A stretch of 64,000 bases of DNA, taken from NCBI GenBank assembly GCA_019843655.1, contig JACDQD010000004.1:30205872-30269871 (forward strand), written 5' to 3'. Within the stretch, counting starts at the first letter, position 1. Every line of letters begins with the position of its first letter. The DNA is from Lethocerus indicus (taxonomy: Eukaryota; Arthropoda; Insecta; Hemiptera; Belostomatidae). The notes under the pieces are model-generated. The model saw nothing but the letters and a program-made list of their open reading frames with translations, did no database searches and was not told the origin of the DNA. Made by a program: the position numbers and the translations under genes. Positions 14,026 to 28,634 of the stretch are shown here, in pieces.

Positions 14026-17000
14026 TTACCTTCTAGAAAAACAGGTATTTCGTAACGAAATAGTAATGTTCTAGTGTATACCTTGAGTTATATTTGAAAT
14101 ATAACGATTTCAATCCTGCACGTAATGTATCAGACAAGGTTTTGTACACTGTTGCGATTCATCTTCTCATGTTCAATTTATATTTGTTTGGAGTCGTGAA
14201 TAATGTTTCTTGTCACGGTCTCAAGACTGTGTATGTAGCGCAGTTGCTGCTTTCCCCCTTTTTTTCAGGGACGGGCGGCAAATTAGACCTTTAAGCATCG
14301 GCTATAATTTAAATTATGCCGCCTGTATCATCGGCTGCTATGTAATCTGAATATTAAGCAGTGAATTCATTACCGGCAATTTGTTTTCGCAAAGTTCACG
14401 TTCGTTTTCCCCGTCCTACCTCCCCGTCGGAACAATGAGACTGGATTTAAACGTATGATCACGAAAAGCGGTCGAAGAAAGTGGACAGCCAACGGTTAAG
14501 ATGATTCATGCGCGAATGCGGTCTCGTGAAACTTATGCACGGACACAAGATGGCCCTTAAAGGCAATAACTTTGCATTTTGTATTGTCCGTACATTTAAA
14601 TCATAACTGGTCTTATAGTTCGTTCTTCTGGATACGAACAAATCACCAAAGGACTTTTTGTTCTATTTCGTGGCTCCAGTTTAATTTCAGCGCACCCTGT
14701 ATATTTATATTGAACTTGAAGACAACTTCGGATTGAGATTGTCAACGTCATAAATGATTGAGTTCAAGAGAGTATATTGCTTCTTTTAGATACCAGATTG
14801 GTATCCTCCGTCTCCACTGTTGGACGTAGAACCGCTAAGACACATTCTGGGCGCGTTATAAAAAGTGAGGAAGAATAACCGGGCTGGTGGGTGGATAATT
14901 GGGTACTGTGATTGATCGTGCACAGGATCGTTTTAGAGAAGATCCTGGCGGTATTTGTAGAGGAATAGAAAATAGAATATTGAGAAGAACAGCCAATAAA
15001 TAGTTAATTTATACCCCGGAGTCATGTGTGTCCCTAGGGGGAGGTTGTCAACGCCGGGAAAAATAGTTTTGGAAATAATTGTCGGAACTCTGTTTTGTAG
15101 TTCTTCGGGTATTTTGCGACCTCCTTTTAATTGGGTCGTTTCGGCGTCCAGAAATAATTGTCGCAAAATAGTTAGCCCCCGAGGGGGTGCGGACACGTGT
15201 GGCCCCAGAGGGGTGGGGATGGGGGCCACAAATGAGCCGCCCCTGCCCCTGTTCCTGCTCTCTGCCCTCTGCCCTCTGCCCCCTTCACTGTCTGCCACCG
15301 CGGCGGACCCTCTGATCCCTGGCGACGTCCCGCAGGAGACGACACCTTAATAGGTCCTGAGGGCGCCCACACTAACCCGACTTTACACGCTTCAGGCTCC
15401 TCTCGGTCGGAAACGTGTTTGGCCTATGGACTGTTATTACGAGGAAAATATCAAATATTTTCAACGAATCCAATAAATTGAAAACGAACAACTGACGTGG
15501 TTTCAGTTTTTTTTTCGATCCGTCTGCCATCTTCAATATGATGGCAATGGTGAAAGTTGCAGCCTTCTGCACTGTCACTGTGCTCTTATAGTAACCGTGC
15601 ATCAAATAGCTAAACAGTGGCCCAAGATGGTACGACTGATGATATTTCAAACGCTTTAGGTCAGTTTTGAATGAGAATTTGATTCGAAATTACGAAAAAT
15701 TTCGATTTTTCAACTTTCTTCATAGAGCAACTGTATCTGATCAGGGTTCCGCTATTGACAGAGATTGAGAGAATAGTAACAAGACAGTAGAAGATATAGG
15801 GATGTAATGTTGAAGAAGGCTTGTTCAGACACCGGGGAGATTGCACTACAAATGTTATAATTCAACCATAAAATGTACCTTTGGCAACAGTGTTAGGCTT
15901 ACAAAACAAGTCCAGTCCGCTATCCGCGGGTGCCCTGGATGTAGAAATACTTCTGTGAGGTTCCATTTTACTGTATTCTCAGCCATTAGATAAAAATGTG
16001 ACATATGTACAACAGCAGGCTTCTACAACTAAAGCTGAATGCGCTTTAAGTTCTCACAGGTATCAATTTAATTTTTCTCTTGCGGGAATGTTGCAATTTC
16101 TAACCTGAATGTCGCAACTATTGTTTAAAAAAAATTTCCATCAAAACTGTCCACGTTATCCTCCATCAGTTATGGGCGTGATTAACCAAGTTCGATTGAG
16201 ACATGTTTTCATCTACGTGTTTGTTAAACTAAATGGCGACCATATTTCTCCACGCTCTTTCAAGGCTTAATGTGCATTTTAGTGAATTATTCCTGACAGG
16301 GACTTAATTTTCCCCTACCAGTACGAAGGCATTTTTAATCTCAGATTAATACTCAAGAACTGAAACTGACTAAAGGAAAAACGATTTCGATGTATGTATT
16401 TGATAAGAATAACGTACATATTCTATCTCTATATATGAATTTACTGAAAGTGTGCCGCACGTTTTAGGTCAGATCGGTTCCGATATATAAAACTGGCTCT
16501 GTCGTTAGTAGATATTAGCCTGAGTATAATAATAATCGGAGCAAACCGAAAACAAATTTAGAGAAAGTCATTTTCTAATACGGGCCATTGATAAAACGGT
16601 TGAATAGGTGCCTTCAAGAAGACGTTGGGCCCCAATAATGCCTCAATAAGTACATTATGTAAATATCGCGGGCTTTTAGCCTTACGGATTTACAATAAGG
16701 GGGACAAAAAGCTGGTATTGTCGCCGTTTTAACCCGTGTAATTTCGTAATTTATTTTACAAATTGTCCGTATATTTTGCGGCGGTCGTTAATTGAGCCTT
16801 TGTAATTTCGCGTACGGCAATAAAAATAGTCATTTATCGGCCAATCTTCCCGATTACCCCACTTTCTCTTGTCATGTCCCATCATTGTTGCGGCCCACTC
16901 GGCCCCCCTCTGAATTTATGCAACCGCCGTTCAATTTACTTTTTCTGATTTTTTCTCTTTTTTTTGATTGGCCCCCAATCAAAACGCCCCCACCACCGGT

Positions 17001-20000
17001 TATGGCCGAGGAAATAACCTGGATTGAATACGCTAGGCCTAATAACGAAACCGAACTTAATTCCTAGTTGGCCGCAATCTTTCCAGCAATTGACCGAAAC
17101 CAAGAAAAAGAAACTCGGATTCCGAGAAATAACACTGGAATGGACACCTGGAATGTTTGAGTAGTGAACTAGACGAAGTATTAACTTACTTTGTTAACTG
17201 TCTGATTTCCGGAGTGGAAACAGAAAATCGTATCGAACTGTATGTGAATATATCTTGTTAATTCAGCCCCGAACACTAATGGGCATCGTAAGTGGACGGC
17301 GTGCTTCAATTTCGACGAAATAGAAAGACTAACTTAATTACGAAATTCCGAAAGTGGGTTGACGACTGGAATGGGAGCTTAAGAAGTTTTCCCTGGGCGT
17401 AATTAGACTGGGGCCGCTCTCGAGATTAAAATCTCCTCTTGTGGGAACTATTTAGGATAGGAAAATATGAGATTGACGAGCAACACGGGAAATGCCCACG
17501 GTTATAGATACTTCGTGCAGAGATTATTATCCCATTATGGGCATATTTGAGTAATGTATCAACATATATATTTATTTTAATTCACTATACAGTATCCTGT
17601 CATATCTTTCTAATCGCCATTTTGGTAAGATTTTTGTGCATACGAATGAATCCATATCCAAAGGCGAAGATGAAACCAAAATTCTTCACTATTAGTGTAG
17701 TATAAAATTTGACACTATATGTAATACCGTCGTTTTAAAATGTCGCTCGATGTTAAATGCAATGTTTTCGATACGAATTTAAAATATGAAACTACTATGA
17801 AATTGGCAACCTTCGGGAGAGTCCGGCGTACGATAATTCGAGCCGGATCCACCCATGTCCGGGCGTGGCGGGCGTATAACTCGTCGGGCATTAATTCAAT
17901 ACAACTGCAAATTTTAAAATAACAAACTATTATTACTCCCACTAAAATTTGGTCGAATAAAATTACGAAAGTACCGGTAATAACAGGGGTTGAAAAGTTG
18001 TGCGTTGGACGCGGCCATTGAGTCTTAACACGAAAATGAGTCCGTCCGTCCGCTCCTTTCCTAGAGTTGGCCAACTGGCATATTTAAATATTCACTGATA
18101 CAGTCATTAACTGCGTGTCGGCGGTGAATACGAAATACCCCGACGATTAGAAGGCGATACATAATATCCTAACCCGATATTATATGCGCCGTTCACGATA
18201 GCCATTCACTGAAATCGATTATCGAGTGAAATCTTTCGGATACTCCCCGGCCGATTGATTGTCGACAAACTTATATTTTATACTCGGTTTTTTTTCTGAG
18301 TTAAATTGTTCTCACCAAGTCAATTCCTCTGATGTGATATGCCGAGTATATCCAATCTTATCCCGGAATCTCTAACATGATTACTCATTTTTTAATGTTT
18401 GTCATGTTAAATATGTTAATGGGACTAGCTCGTTGCCCCCCGGAATTCTAAATAATGTAACCATTTTCTGAAGGTTAACTATTAGTCTACTATAATCTGA
18501 TATCCCAACTAAATATTGAATTAAAGTTACTGGATTATTCGTGTACATTAGAAACAGTAATTTAGTACCACCAAATGTTGTACACTTTGTACAATATACA
18601 AACCCACGCCGTTGAAATGTCGACATTGTAAATATTGTTTTTTCTCTTCCAGCCAATGTCATGTTATAGTTCTGAAAATTTTTTAATTATTTTAATCTAT
18701 TACTGGAGGAATGCTACGAATAGCTGTCTGTCGACAGTCTACAGGTCTAAAACAAGAAATGAGTGATGATATTCCAACTCTCGTATCTTAAACATCGCGC
18801 TATCTCGTTCAGTGAGGATAATTTGAAGTTGAAAATAAATAAACGAAAATGGAGTGTACCGAATTGAAATGAGTTTATTAAAATGGTGGCCAGAACAGTC
18901 ACACCGCGGTGTTCGGTTATCGCCGCGAAGCATCTCCAGTCTTTGTCAACAACGACCGCGCAAATATCCTTCTCGGTCGGTGTTTAAACTAGCGGAGGTG
19001 GCCGATTATTACACGGGGGCCGCAGAGGGGCCGGAAAACAAAGTCTTATTAGGCGACTGCCGCTTAGAATTGCGCACGGTGTAAAAATAAGGAGCCCAAC
19101 TCCTCCGTTATCTCTGTCCCCCGATCGGTCGCGGCCAATTTATTCGACGATAGCATTGTTGGGCTCCGCAAACCGACCAACCAACGGGCCCGACAACGAC
19201 ACACCAAATTGCACTAATTAAAACCCGCCATTCCGACCATCCGCCATCTCTGCTACGGCGTAGACTATTTCGAAAATACATAAAAAAGGAGGCAGGATCG
19301 AACATAGACGTGAATTTAATTCTCCCTAATCGATGACAACTCGCACAACTTTAGTAGAGTTCCTTCAAGTTGGAATACAATTTATTGGTTATAGAAATTA
19401 TTTTATAAAGTTAGCTGTAATGAGAATTGAGGCAACAAAAATAAATTTACGCGAACTATCAGACTATTTCGATATCGTGAAATTCACACTGGTTTAATAC
19501 GAGTATCAATCTGCATGAATCTGCCGTCAGCGCCCTGAGATTATGCGCCCTGAGCGTTACTCATTCGTCCGCTTTGAGATGTCGCTCAATTAAATGGACT
19601 ATGTAGAAGTCATAATGGAATCACAAATTAGCGCTGGCCTGTCACCATATGACAGTCTTCCGACGGACAATGCCGATTGTTTGTAATTTGCATTGTTCCC
19701 CGGCCGTAGGAAGATATTTGCGGAGGAGCGGTATGGGGTGTTAGGTTGTGGTGGTGAGGGGGTGAGGGGGGGTTGCACCTACCGCAGGTGTCGCCGCGCA
19801 CCTGACCCGGCCACAACCAGCTTTTAATGCAGATTGAGGCCAAAACGTTTGACCTCTTTATGCAGAGGAACAACCCCCTCCCCCTCTCGCCATCTCCCTT
19901 TGGACCCAATGTCATGTAGTGGTACGTTTTTAATTGAGCTGTTTTACTCCGGCCGTTTTTTCCTTTCGGGCTAATTCTCCCTACATCGTACACAAAAACC

Positions 20001-23000
20001 GCATTTCCCGTCCGGCCGTTCGACTTCTTTATCGGCGAAATCGAACAGCGCCCGATGAAAACGACCCAGTTTACCATAGCACTCAAGGTGGCTCCGACGG
20101 AGGGTCGACCGGCAGAAATTCTATTCCCATTCGGTCAAATTAATAAAATCTTACGATGGGAAAAGAAAATACAAGTTATAGCGATAAGGCGTAGAAGTCG
20201 TTAATTTGAAAATTCGATAGTTACCGATGTAATGTAATTAGCCGACATTTTTGAGTTATTTTATTGGTCCGAGTTTAGTGTCTATTGTCGTGTCAAGCAG
20301 CATCCGGTTTCCCGGTTCTCATAATAGCCCGCGTATATTGTCTCCCGGTACGATGTCCGATGTTGCTTTCAATTCGGGCGGACTAACTTCGGGGGTCTCT
20401 CTAGGCCGAGAACAGAAGTTAAATACAATCGAGGGACGATAAGAGCGAGCGGTTACCTGGCGGTGTTCCCGTATAATTAAAGTCTCCGAATTGGACGGTG
20501 GGGCGAACGGCCGGTCGCCGAATGATTACCGGGATTCTAAAACATTACAATGCGAAGAATAAAAATCTAATGATCGGGTTGGCGTCAGGGGGAAGAGGAG
20601 GAAGAGGGTTGAGAGAGAGGCTTTCATAAAGGGAGGAAAGAATAAGACAGGTGTTGGCTGGTGGAGGGGTGGTTTGTGTACGCGTGCCGGCCACGCCCAC
20701 GCCTCCGCACATGTCGGCGGCATCGCCCTCGCTCCCTTTCTTGGAGGGCACAAAGCCCAGGCGTTAATGCCCGTCATCCGCGCCGCTTTTATTGAGACAA
20801 TTCCGTTAGTTTTTTTGCCCTTTTATAATCTTTTTTTCAACAGAAACCGAGGATAATGATCTTGCGGCAGTCTCGTGCCGACGCACCTTCTGGGATCGGT
20901 CTTCTGTCTGCCGGTCACAATTGTGCCCGCTCGGCCTACTACAATATGCTTTCTTTAATGGCCCTCCCCGTCGATAATTACCGTTTTATTTGCTCCGAAC
21001 GCGACCATTCTCTTCCGGAGAAACGGGAGACCCAGGTCCTGCTATCGGTGCGATTCGCGGATCCATTTAAAAATTTTAAAACTAACAGCGCTCGAACAAT
21101 CCGAATGTTTAATTTGGGAAAGGAATGATTAATTAATTAAAGATTAATTTTTATAAATACTAGGTTATTTTACACAGATCATCTTCTCGTGTGTCCTTTG
21201 ACCGCCGGCTTCACAGGTACAACAAGTTCAAAATCCATTCCATGTGCCGGTTTCTGCGAGATTTATTGTTTGGGATAATAGATTCAGTTTTTATTCCATC
21301 ATTACCATAATAATTATTAGAGGTTTTGCCAATTTGGTACATTAACGAACTATTAAACTGCCAAATAATGCCAGGAATTATTTATGGATTACTATATTGA
21401 CAAACTTTGTGTACACGGCCTAAAAACATTATTGTTCTCCGTGTCAGCCTTTAACTGTGCTATATACTATATAGTAACAAAATGAAGTATATGTTGCTAC
21501 AACTTACGTTATTTTTAACCGGCAAACGGACTATTTGTTGAGCCGGAATATAATGTAATACCCGTGAAATAATGCCGCAGGTTTTATTCGATGCACGGTA
21601 ATTCAGTACCCCTACCTTATATAATATGCCTTAATTAAGCCAAAAAAAAAATTAGGGTATAATTCACGTTTTCCTCTATTAGAATTTCCCGCATAATATT
21701 CCGCTATTTACGACGGCCGTACATTTTGAGAATTATTTGTGCAGCAAAATCGTTGTTTATTCTAATTGCGGGAGCCAATCAAAAATAACGGCGCCGGAGT
21801 GGAACCCTCCGCCCTGTTCAACACGGTTAATCGTTTCGTCTGGAAACACTAAATTTATAACCGAAAAATACTTGGAGGGACTTAATTATATTGAGCCAGA
21901 TTACAGAAATTAAGGTGAATCCAATATGGCAATTAAAAACTTTGATTGAGACCAAGACAACTTGAAGGAACCGTTGCCAAGGTTCCCCTTTAATAAAGAA
22001 AAAGAAATTACCGATCTACGTACCGAGCATATTTGAGCGTCGAATACCTGGCTACGTAAGAGCGGTTGTAATTTGTCGAAACGTTGGTATTCATGTTTTC
22101 CTATTATATTGCGGTATAAATTTGCATATAGTTAATATACACATGCCTGTTATATTCGTCATCGCATGCTATAATCAACACTAATTTGGTAATTAACTAT
22201 ACTCTCCAATTTAAAATTTCCTCCGAAAGATAGAGGTTTTTTATTTTGTTTCGCTGTATTTTTTTGGAAATAAATTAGCTTAAAAAGAGTGATCAATTCA
22301 CAAGGTTTGTGGATCGGGCCCACATTCGATGTCGGCTTCTGGGCTTGTTTTATTGCTAATCAAAACTGCATTTTCCAAAATTTACCCTAATACATATCTG
22401 GTCAATTAAAGGAATTCTCGTCATTGTATAAATTCCTCTGTGCAATTTCACGTACTCACTCTATGATCTTGGTAGATATTTGCTGTAGCATTTCGGTGGA
22501 AGCCTAACGTACACGGGGGGAACAGTTGAGTCGAAATGAAACAAATATTAGGACTAATAAGTTGGAATCAAGCCCTGAGCATTATCACCCAGCTAAATTA
22601 ACACTCGATTTAACATATCTTCGAACTGGTGGTTGATTAATGGGGACGATGAAAGTCGTACGGAAATGGGATGTTACCCTGGGTATAAAGTAGCCCATTT
22701 TGGAAAGGGATACTTTGAATGATTGAGTCCAACTTGAGGATCGGTGGTAGCCACCCTTTTTTTTGCGGCATTAAGAGGGAGGTCTTCAGCCGTCCGCCGA
22801 CAGAACAGGAGGACCGCACGCAACCACCCCTCCAGTTATTAATGGCCCACCGGCCTAGCAAATTAATTTGTGGACCCATCGATTTAATCTGCCGCTCACC
22901 CCTTTCACGTCCCGACATCGTCGCCTCAATAGTAACCCTCTCCACACCATTGTAATCACTCGCCAATTGGATACAGTCGAATTAATATTACAACAGACGA

Positions 23001-23256
23001 CCCGGATATTCGTTCTTTATTTGATTAATTATTGTTATTTTATATTTCACAATGTTATATAAAATGTTATATGGTATTCTGATTGCCGTGACAAGTCGTT
23101 CCATCCGGTCAAATGATTCTACATTTAGAAAAAGCCAGAGAGTGTAGGTGGGAAATTTCAAGGATTATGATATTTCCCGAATTATCCACTATCAGTACAT
23201 TGGACGGTGGATTCGAAGTTTTAATGACAGGCCGGGTTAGAGGAGGCCTAGCGATG
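14026..23256. other. gene-free intergenic DNA, candidate regulatory landscape
   Basis: No gene is recognised in 9 kb. Composition is mixed, with many TAATTA/CAATTA cores. Octamers ATTTGCAT are at 19686-19693 and 22120-22127. A TTAATTAATTAA palindrome lies near 21128. A G+C-rich, purine/pyrimidine-skewed patch is at 15170-15350. Open frames here (for example 19628-20086 minus, 22637-22966 minus) have no recognisable domain and overlap frames on the other strand. Confidence 0.5.
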
Positions 23257-23295
23257 CCTAGGTGGCCCTACGTGGCCCTAGGTGGCCTAGGTGGC
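23257..23295. repeat. 10-bp minisatellite, about 4 copies of CCTAGGTGGC
   Basis: Copies are at 23257-23266, 23267-23276 (CCTACGTGGC), 23277-23285 (one base short) and 23286-23295. Each standard copy includes the palindrome CCTAGG. Confidence 0.85.
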
Positions 23296-26200
23296 CGGCC
23301 CGTATTTGTCCGGGAGGTCCGCTTCGTATAAAAAGCGAAGAACAGAATTCCCTCCTTGAAGTGTCCTAATGACCGGCCTAATAAGCCGTTTGCATAATTT
23401 ATATGTAAAACGTCAAGACACCAACACGTGTTTTCTGATGGGGATGGCGGGGGCCGCTTCGCTCCCTTTGAAATGCCACACATAGTCGAGACGATGGATA
23501 TCCTTTTTTTCCAACGAAAAAAGATCTCGGAATGTTTTTTGCCCCCGGTTCCACAAGATCGGAAGCCGGCTGATTGATGGGGAATCGAGATTAAATAGCG
23601 CGGCCTGCGGTGGGGGCGTGTTACGACTCATTAGCACACTTCTCGGTGAAGGATCGGCCAAATGTTTTTTACTTGACGGCTCTGCCCCCTATTTCTCTCT
23701 TAAGATGCCCTTATTTTGATTTCTACAGCTTAAAAAAACGCGTCACCCCAGTATAGGAACTATTACGGAAACTGTACTATCCGACAACTCTGAAAGGAAA
23801 TATTAAAGGATATTGGTTCGACAAAATTATAAAATTAAAAAAGCAGTAATCTTAAGGAATTTAGGGGTTTTCTGTCTTCACCCGCTGATTTGCTACACCA
23901 ATTTTGGATTCTCGTTTGTAGCATTCAGTCTGCAAGTTTGTGAGGCGGACACCGTGAGGGGCTTTTACGACCTACCAAAGAAGTATATACTACGATCTTA
24001 CAATGCAATACTTTGGGTGCAATTTTCGATTTGGCCTCTCATTAGGCAATTGTATTTGTCAACCGTGATTTCTCTTTTCCGTATCAATTAAGTGTACATG
24101 CGTGATTACGTTTTCCTGCCTTTAGTTGAGATAAAGTCTATATCTTCAATATCTATCAGTTTTCCGGCAATTTTATAGCTATAATTACCTTACTAGTTTT
24201 ACGACACTGTTATCGGACGGGCCCGTAAAAGCCTTAATGTGGACCCGGGTGGCGCTCACTTAATTGTCTGTGTGCAGAACGCGCGGTTTTTCGTTGCAGT
24301 CGGTCCCCTCCTTACTAATTTCGGGAATGAGTTTCGTGGGCAGTATTTTATGAAGGGTTGGTTGAGAAGACAGAGGGCTTGGGATAGTGCGGCGTTTGAA
24401 GGGAAGAGGCTGGTGGTGGTGGTGGTGGTGGACTGTGAGGGGCCACACACCTTCATTAATTTGATCCTAATGAAGGTGGCTCACTCGGGCCGCTCATTCT
24501 GCTTTTACGACCGAATTATAGCCCCCCACTTCTCATCCTCCCGGCTGGGCCGTACCTTCCCAATAATAACAATAATGCCCCTACCACAACGCTAAACGTA
24601 GGTTAAAAACAGCTTTTTTTTTTTTAATACCGGCGAGCTTTTACGATTTCGACCGCAGTCTTTATGGATCGGGTTTAGCCGTTTAATTTCTTAATCAAAG
24701 CCCGGGCCCCGAAGCGGGATGGCGCCGGAGGGAGAGAGGGGGGGCGATGGAGCCCCGCACCTGGTCGCATAAGTTATTATACGAGTTATTTGCATTCCTC
24801 GGTTGGGATCGTTGAGGCCGGAAAAGGATTGTAAATGTTAACTGCGTCCTAACGAACGAGGCGCATTCGGAAAATGTGTAGAACACTTCGCGTTATCTGT
24901 ACCGCATTATTTATGCGTTGGCGTTCAGGTTGTGATATTTAACGCGGGCCTAATTTATGATTAGCAACGGGGGAGGGGGGGCAGTAATATTAGCGTGTAC
25001 ATCCATCATCTACCTTCTGAACCTGTATCTCTTTCCCAACTCATCACTTCTCCCACGGAAGTTGACTGGGGACTTATTGACGCCCGAACTATTTAAACAC
25101 CGTTTATTATTATATTCACTATTGGTATCGCGCGGCAGTAAATAATTTAATATGACAGGTGTCTTATTACAACTAAGAAACTCCATTAACGGCAGTTTCC
25201 ATTTGATCTGGCTGTTGTGCAACTAGCGGCGGCGCTTGTTATTGCTATAAATTGGGGCACGGTATTATCGGGCGAATGGAAACATGTTGGCGGCGGCCGC
25301 CACATACATCCAACACGTGCTTCCCATCCTACTCAAATAACTGAGGAGAAAACGAATTGTCGCCTGTAAAATAATAATAAATATTCACAGATTAGTCGTG
25401 CGAGCTCGAAGTTGTCGACTCCTTGGATAGGCAATTTTACTATCTAACGTCCTGTCCACATATGTTCCCCGGTCTCCTTATTATAAATCAAACAAAGAAC
25501 CTTATTCCTCAATAAGCGCATGCCGGATAATTTATTTGTGTAATCAATTTAATATAGCTGTTTGTTCTAAGGTATGACTTGGGTCCGTCAAGTTTATAAC
25601 AAGTTCGTTTAGACAGCATACTCTTAGCACTATCGTATATTCTGTATAGCGCATTCGTTTAGTGCACCACAAACGGGTGGGTAGTTGAAAATGTGTGTAC
25701 ATTCACATTGGTCCACGGCTGTTACTGTAGGCAGCAACAGAGCAGTGTCAGTTGCGACAGGGTTTTATTAACCCGAAGACGGGACGGAGATGGAGGCGAA
25801 AGGCGATGGAGAAATTAGCATAGGTTTGGCGGAACTCCAATTCGAGGGACGGACAACTGTCATTATTTAACCGGCCGGGAGACTTAAACCGTTTAAATAA
25901 TATATATTAGTGCGGCTCGCTGATGAACAACCGGCGGACAATTAGAGCTAATGGTCGGACTTCCTACCTAATGTCACTCTGCGGCTCGCCCACTGGCAGA
26001 TTAAGAGGACATCTGCCGGTCCCCGAGAAACCACCCTACTCTACATCTTCTCTGCCCCACAAATCCTAACCAAAGGTACGATTTATTACAATATTCGATT
26101 AAAATCGCAACACAGCTTTTTGGTCTAGACGGCTTCTCGCAATAGTCATTAGCATTCCGTCATTGGGTTTTTTAACCCAGAAAATTTTTAATGAAAAATT

Positions 26201-28496
26201 AGTTACGTCCGATATATTAATATCCGACGGTTGTTGTTGGCGTATGACAGTTACGGTATCGAGAACTGCGTTGTGGTGTTATTGTAGGGGAGGGGATTCG
26301 TGCCCCCATTATGTGCCCGCGCCTTCCTACATAATTCATAAACCGTTCTGCCTATTCATTTCGGGTCGATCATCCGCCTTAAACACTTAGGACGTTGCGA
26401 ACGAATTTATTCCTCGCGGCGGCCTCTCATTGTGTTTCTGATGCGGCCGTTTTGCAGGCCGCTCCCCCGACCTAGTGCCGGGAAAATAGAAAAATCCCGG
26501 ATCCAATGACACGACGAAACGAACAGGGGGGATAGATTTTCCGACTAATAAATTGTCACTGCTATTGTCCTCAATAACCCGTCACATTCGCCGAAATATG
26601 TATTCCTTTTTCCGTTATGCGTTGTTAAGTTGAAGCTCGCACGCTGTAATTTTACTTTGCCTCGATGTTTGCGGAGCAATTAAAAAAAATATATTATTAC
26701 TTTCGTCGGAGTATGATTTTATCTCGTGTCGCTATCATATACTTGTCTTTCCCACGTACTGAAACGTCGCAACTGACAATTAGCTCGTAATCTGAACGTA
26801 GCCCCCCCCCCACAATATGCGGAAAGAACCGCGGTATGTTGAGGAACGATAATGTACAATACCCGGTGAGATCTGGACTCGTGCAACTGGTGCACGATCC
26901 ATGTCTCCAAGAAGGAAGTGGAAACGGCGGGTCTGTTTATTATCGAAATAAATGCTGATTACGCCGAACAATGTTTGCAGAAGAATGACGGCTCGTTGGA
27001 GGCGGTTTTTCCGATGTTCACCCCGCCATGACCGAGAGCGTGGGACAGGCCCGCCACTTAACCATATACTTTTTAAATCGCGGTTTGACGTCCCTTTACG
27101 TTTGCTTACCTGAACTTGAAATTGGCACTTTACACATGGAGTACTTCGGACTTCGGAAGTGTATGTTTACCCTTGGTTTTAGACTCCTCCTTCCTTCCTC
27201 CTTAAATATTCCCTTCAGCTTAGAACATCGGCTGAGAATTTCCGCCCCGATGTATTATATGATTATAGAACATAATCCCTGTTATTTTCGTCTCCCTCTC
27301 GATTCATAGAAGTGTTACACTGTTACACTTGCCGACATATCATGTATTATTGGACAGAAGATCAACAGTGCGGTCCTTTAACGTGGACTGCCATTTTTTT
27401 TCATTTGTGTGCTTTTATTCTATAGAAACAGGAAATCAGCCGACCCCGTCGTCGAAATTGAAATCTACTAAGCGGATATTCATCCCGGTAGGAAAGGTTT
27501 CGAAACACGAAATAAAAAGTAGGGGAGCTTGCAAAATTCAGAAGCACAGTATAATCGGAAAATAATCCGACATACTTTTCAAGGATTCTTTTTAAATTAA
27601 TTCTTCCGTTCTTTCTTCTTCGCAGTAATGCACCTGTGCACACTCGTGCCAATCGAATTATTGGGCAAGAAGGTATGTTCTATTCGGTATATTGCTCCAC
27701 TGTATACACCCCGAGCCGAATTATTTCTCGCGACACTTAACGTGAGATTGATGAGACGGGAATATTGGAAAGGGTTCACCTTCACCCCCTGCCGGCTGTA
27801 AGTACTCAGAGGTGCCCCAATCAGCTTCTTAGTTGGACATAATAACATACTGTTGGGACTGGGCATAGCATTATTAGCACGAGCAGGATTGAGACGTCTG
27901 GTTAAGTGCCAGATTGGAGGCTAATTAGGGGCGCCGCGGATGAAGGGCGGGGAGGGTCGCGTGAGCTCCCGCATCCCACAGAACACTTTTATAATCACCC
28001 TTCGGCTACTTAAACTAGAAATAACATTGGCCGCCCCTGTCAGGACGCAAGACAGAAATTACTAGAGTTCTTAGCGGAATGGGACCCAATTAAATTGTTT
28101 TCGGACCAATAGTTCTGAAAGTACATAAAGCACAATACATAAGCAGGCTCGAAGGTTTCGAGACATTTCTGTATTTATATTTACGGCAGTTAGAACTGCC
28201 GCATTATACAGGCCACGTGGAAATTCATGAACTAGGAAGAAATCAAAAGATATTGCGCTATTGCGACAATGAAACAAGCTAAAATTCATGTTTGAAGGCC
28301 GCCGGTCGACGCCCCTACACACTGAAATAAAAACTTAGAACTTCTGCGGTCGCAGAAGTGCGGCCGCGGCATTGTACAAAATACTTCCCGAGCTTTTATC
28401 GTGTACAGTTTAGGAGTTGTGGGAATGATCGGGAGAGGAAGGAGTGAGCGATGAACAGTACATGAATGCTAATTGGTGTATCGACTAGAGGGGGTA
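23296..28496. other. gene-free intergenic DNA
   Basis: No gene is recognised. A (TGG)n run is at 24411-24431. A G-rich patch is at 24964-24979. An octamer ATTTGCAT is at 24788-24795. A small perfect hairpin GGGTT-TTTT-AACCC is at 26165-26178. A C10-like run is near 26802. Confidence 0.5.
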
Positions 28497-28634
28497 TATC
28501 TCTCTCTCTCTCTCTCTCTCTTTGTATCTCTCTCTCTCCGGCTTCGTTTCTTCCTTCCCCTCTCTCTCTCTCTGCCTCTCCCTCTCCCCCTCCATGTCCC
28601 TCCCTCTCTCTCTCTCTCTCCATCTCTGTCCCTG
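28497..28634. repeat. interrupted (CT)n tract
   Basis: Several CT runs (28499-28521, 28561-28573, 28605-28620) are embedded in a pyrimidine-only strand. The overlapping frames on both strands are repeat artefacts. Confidence 0.95.
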
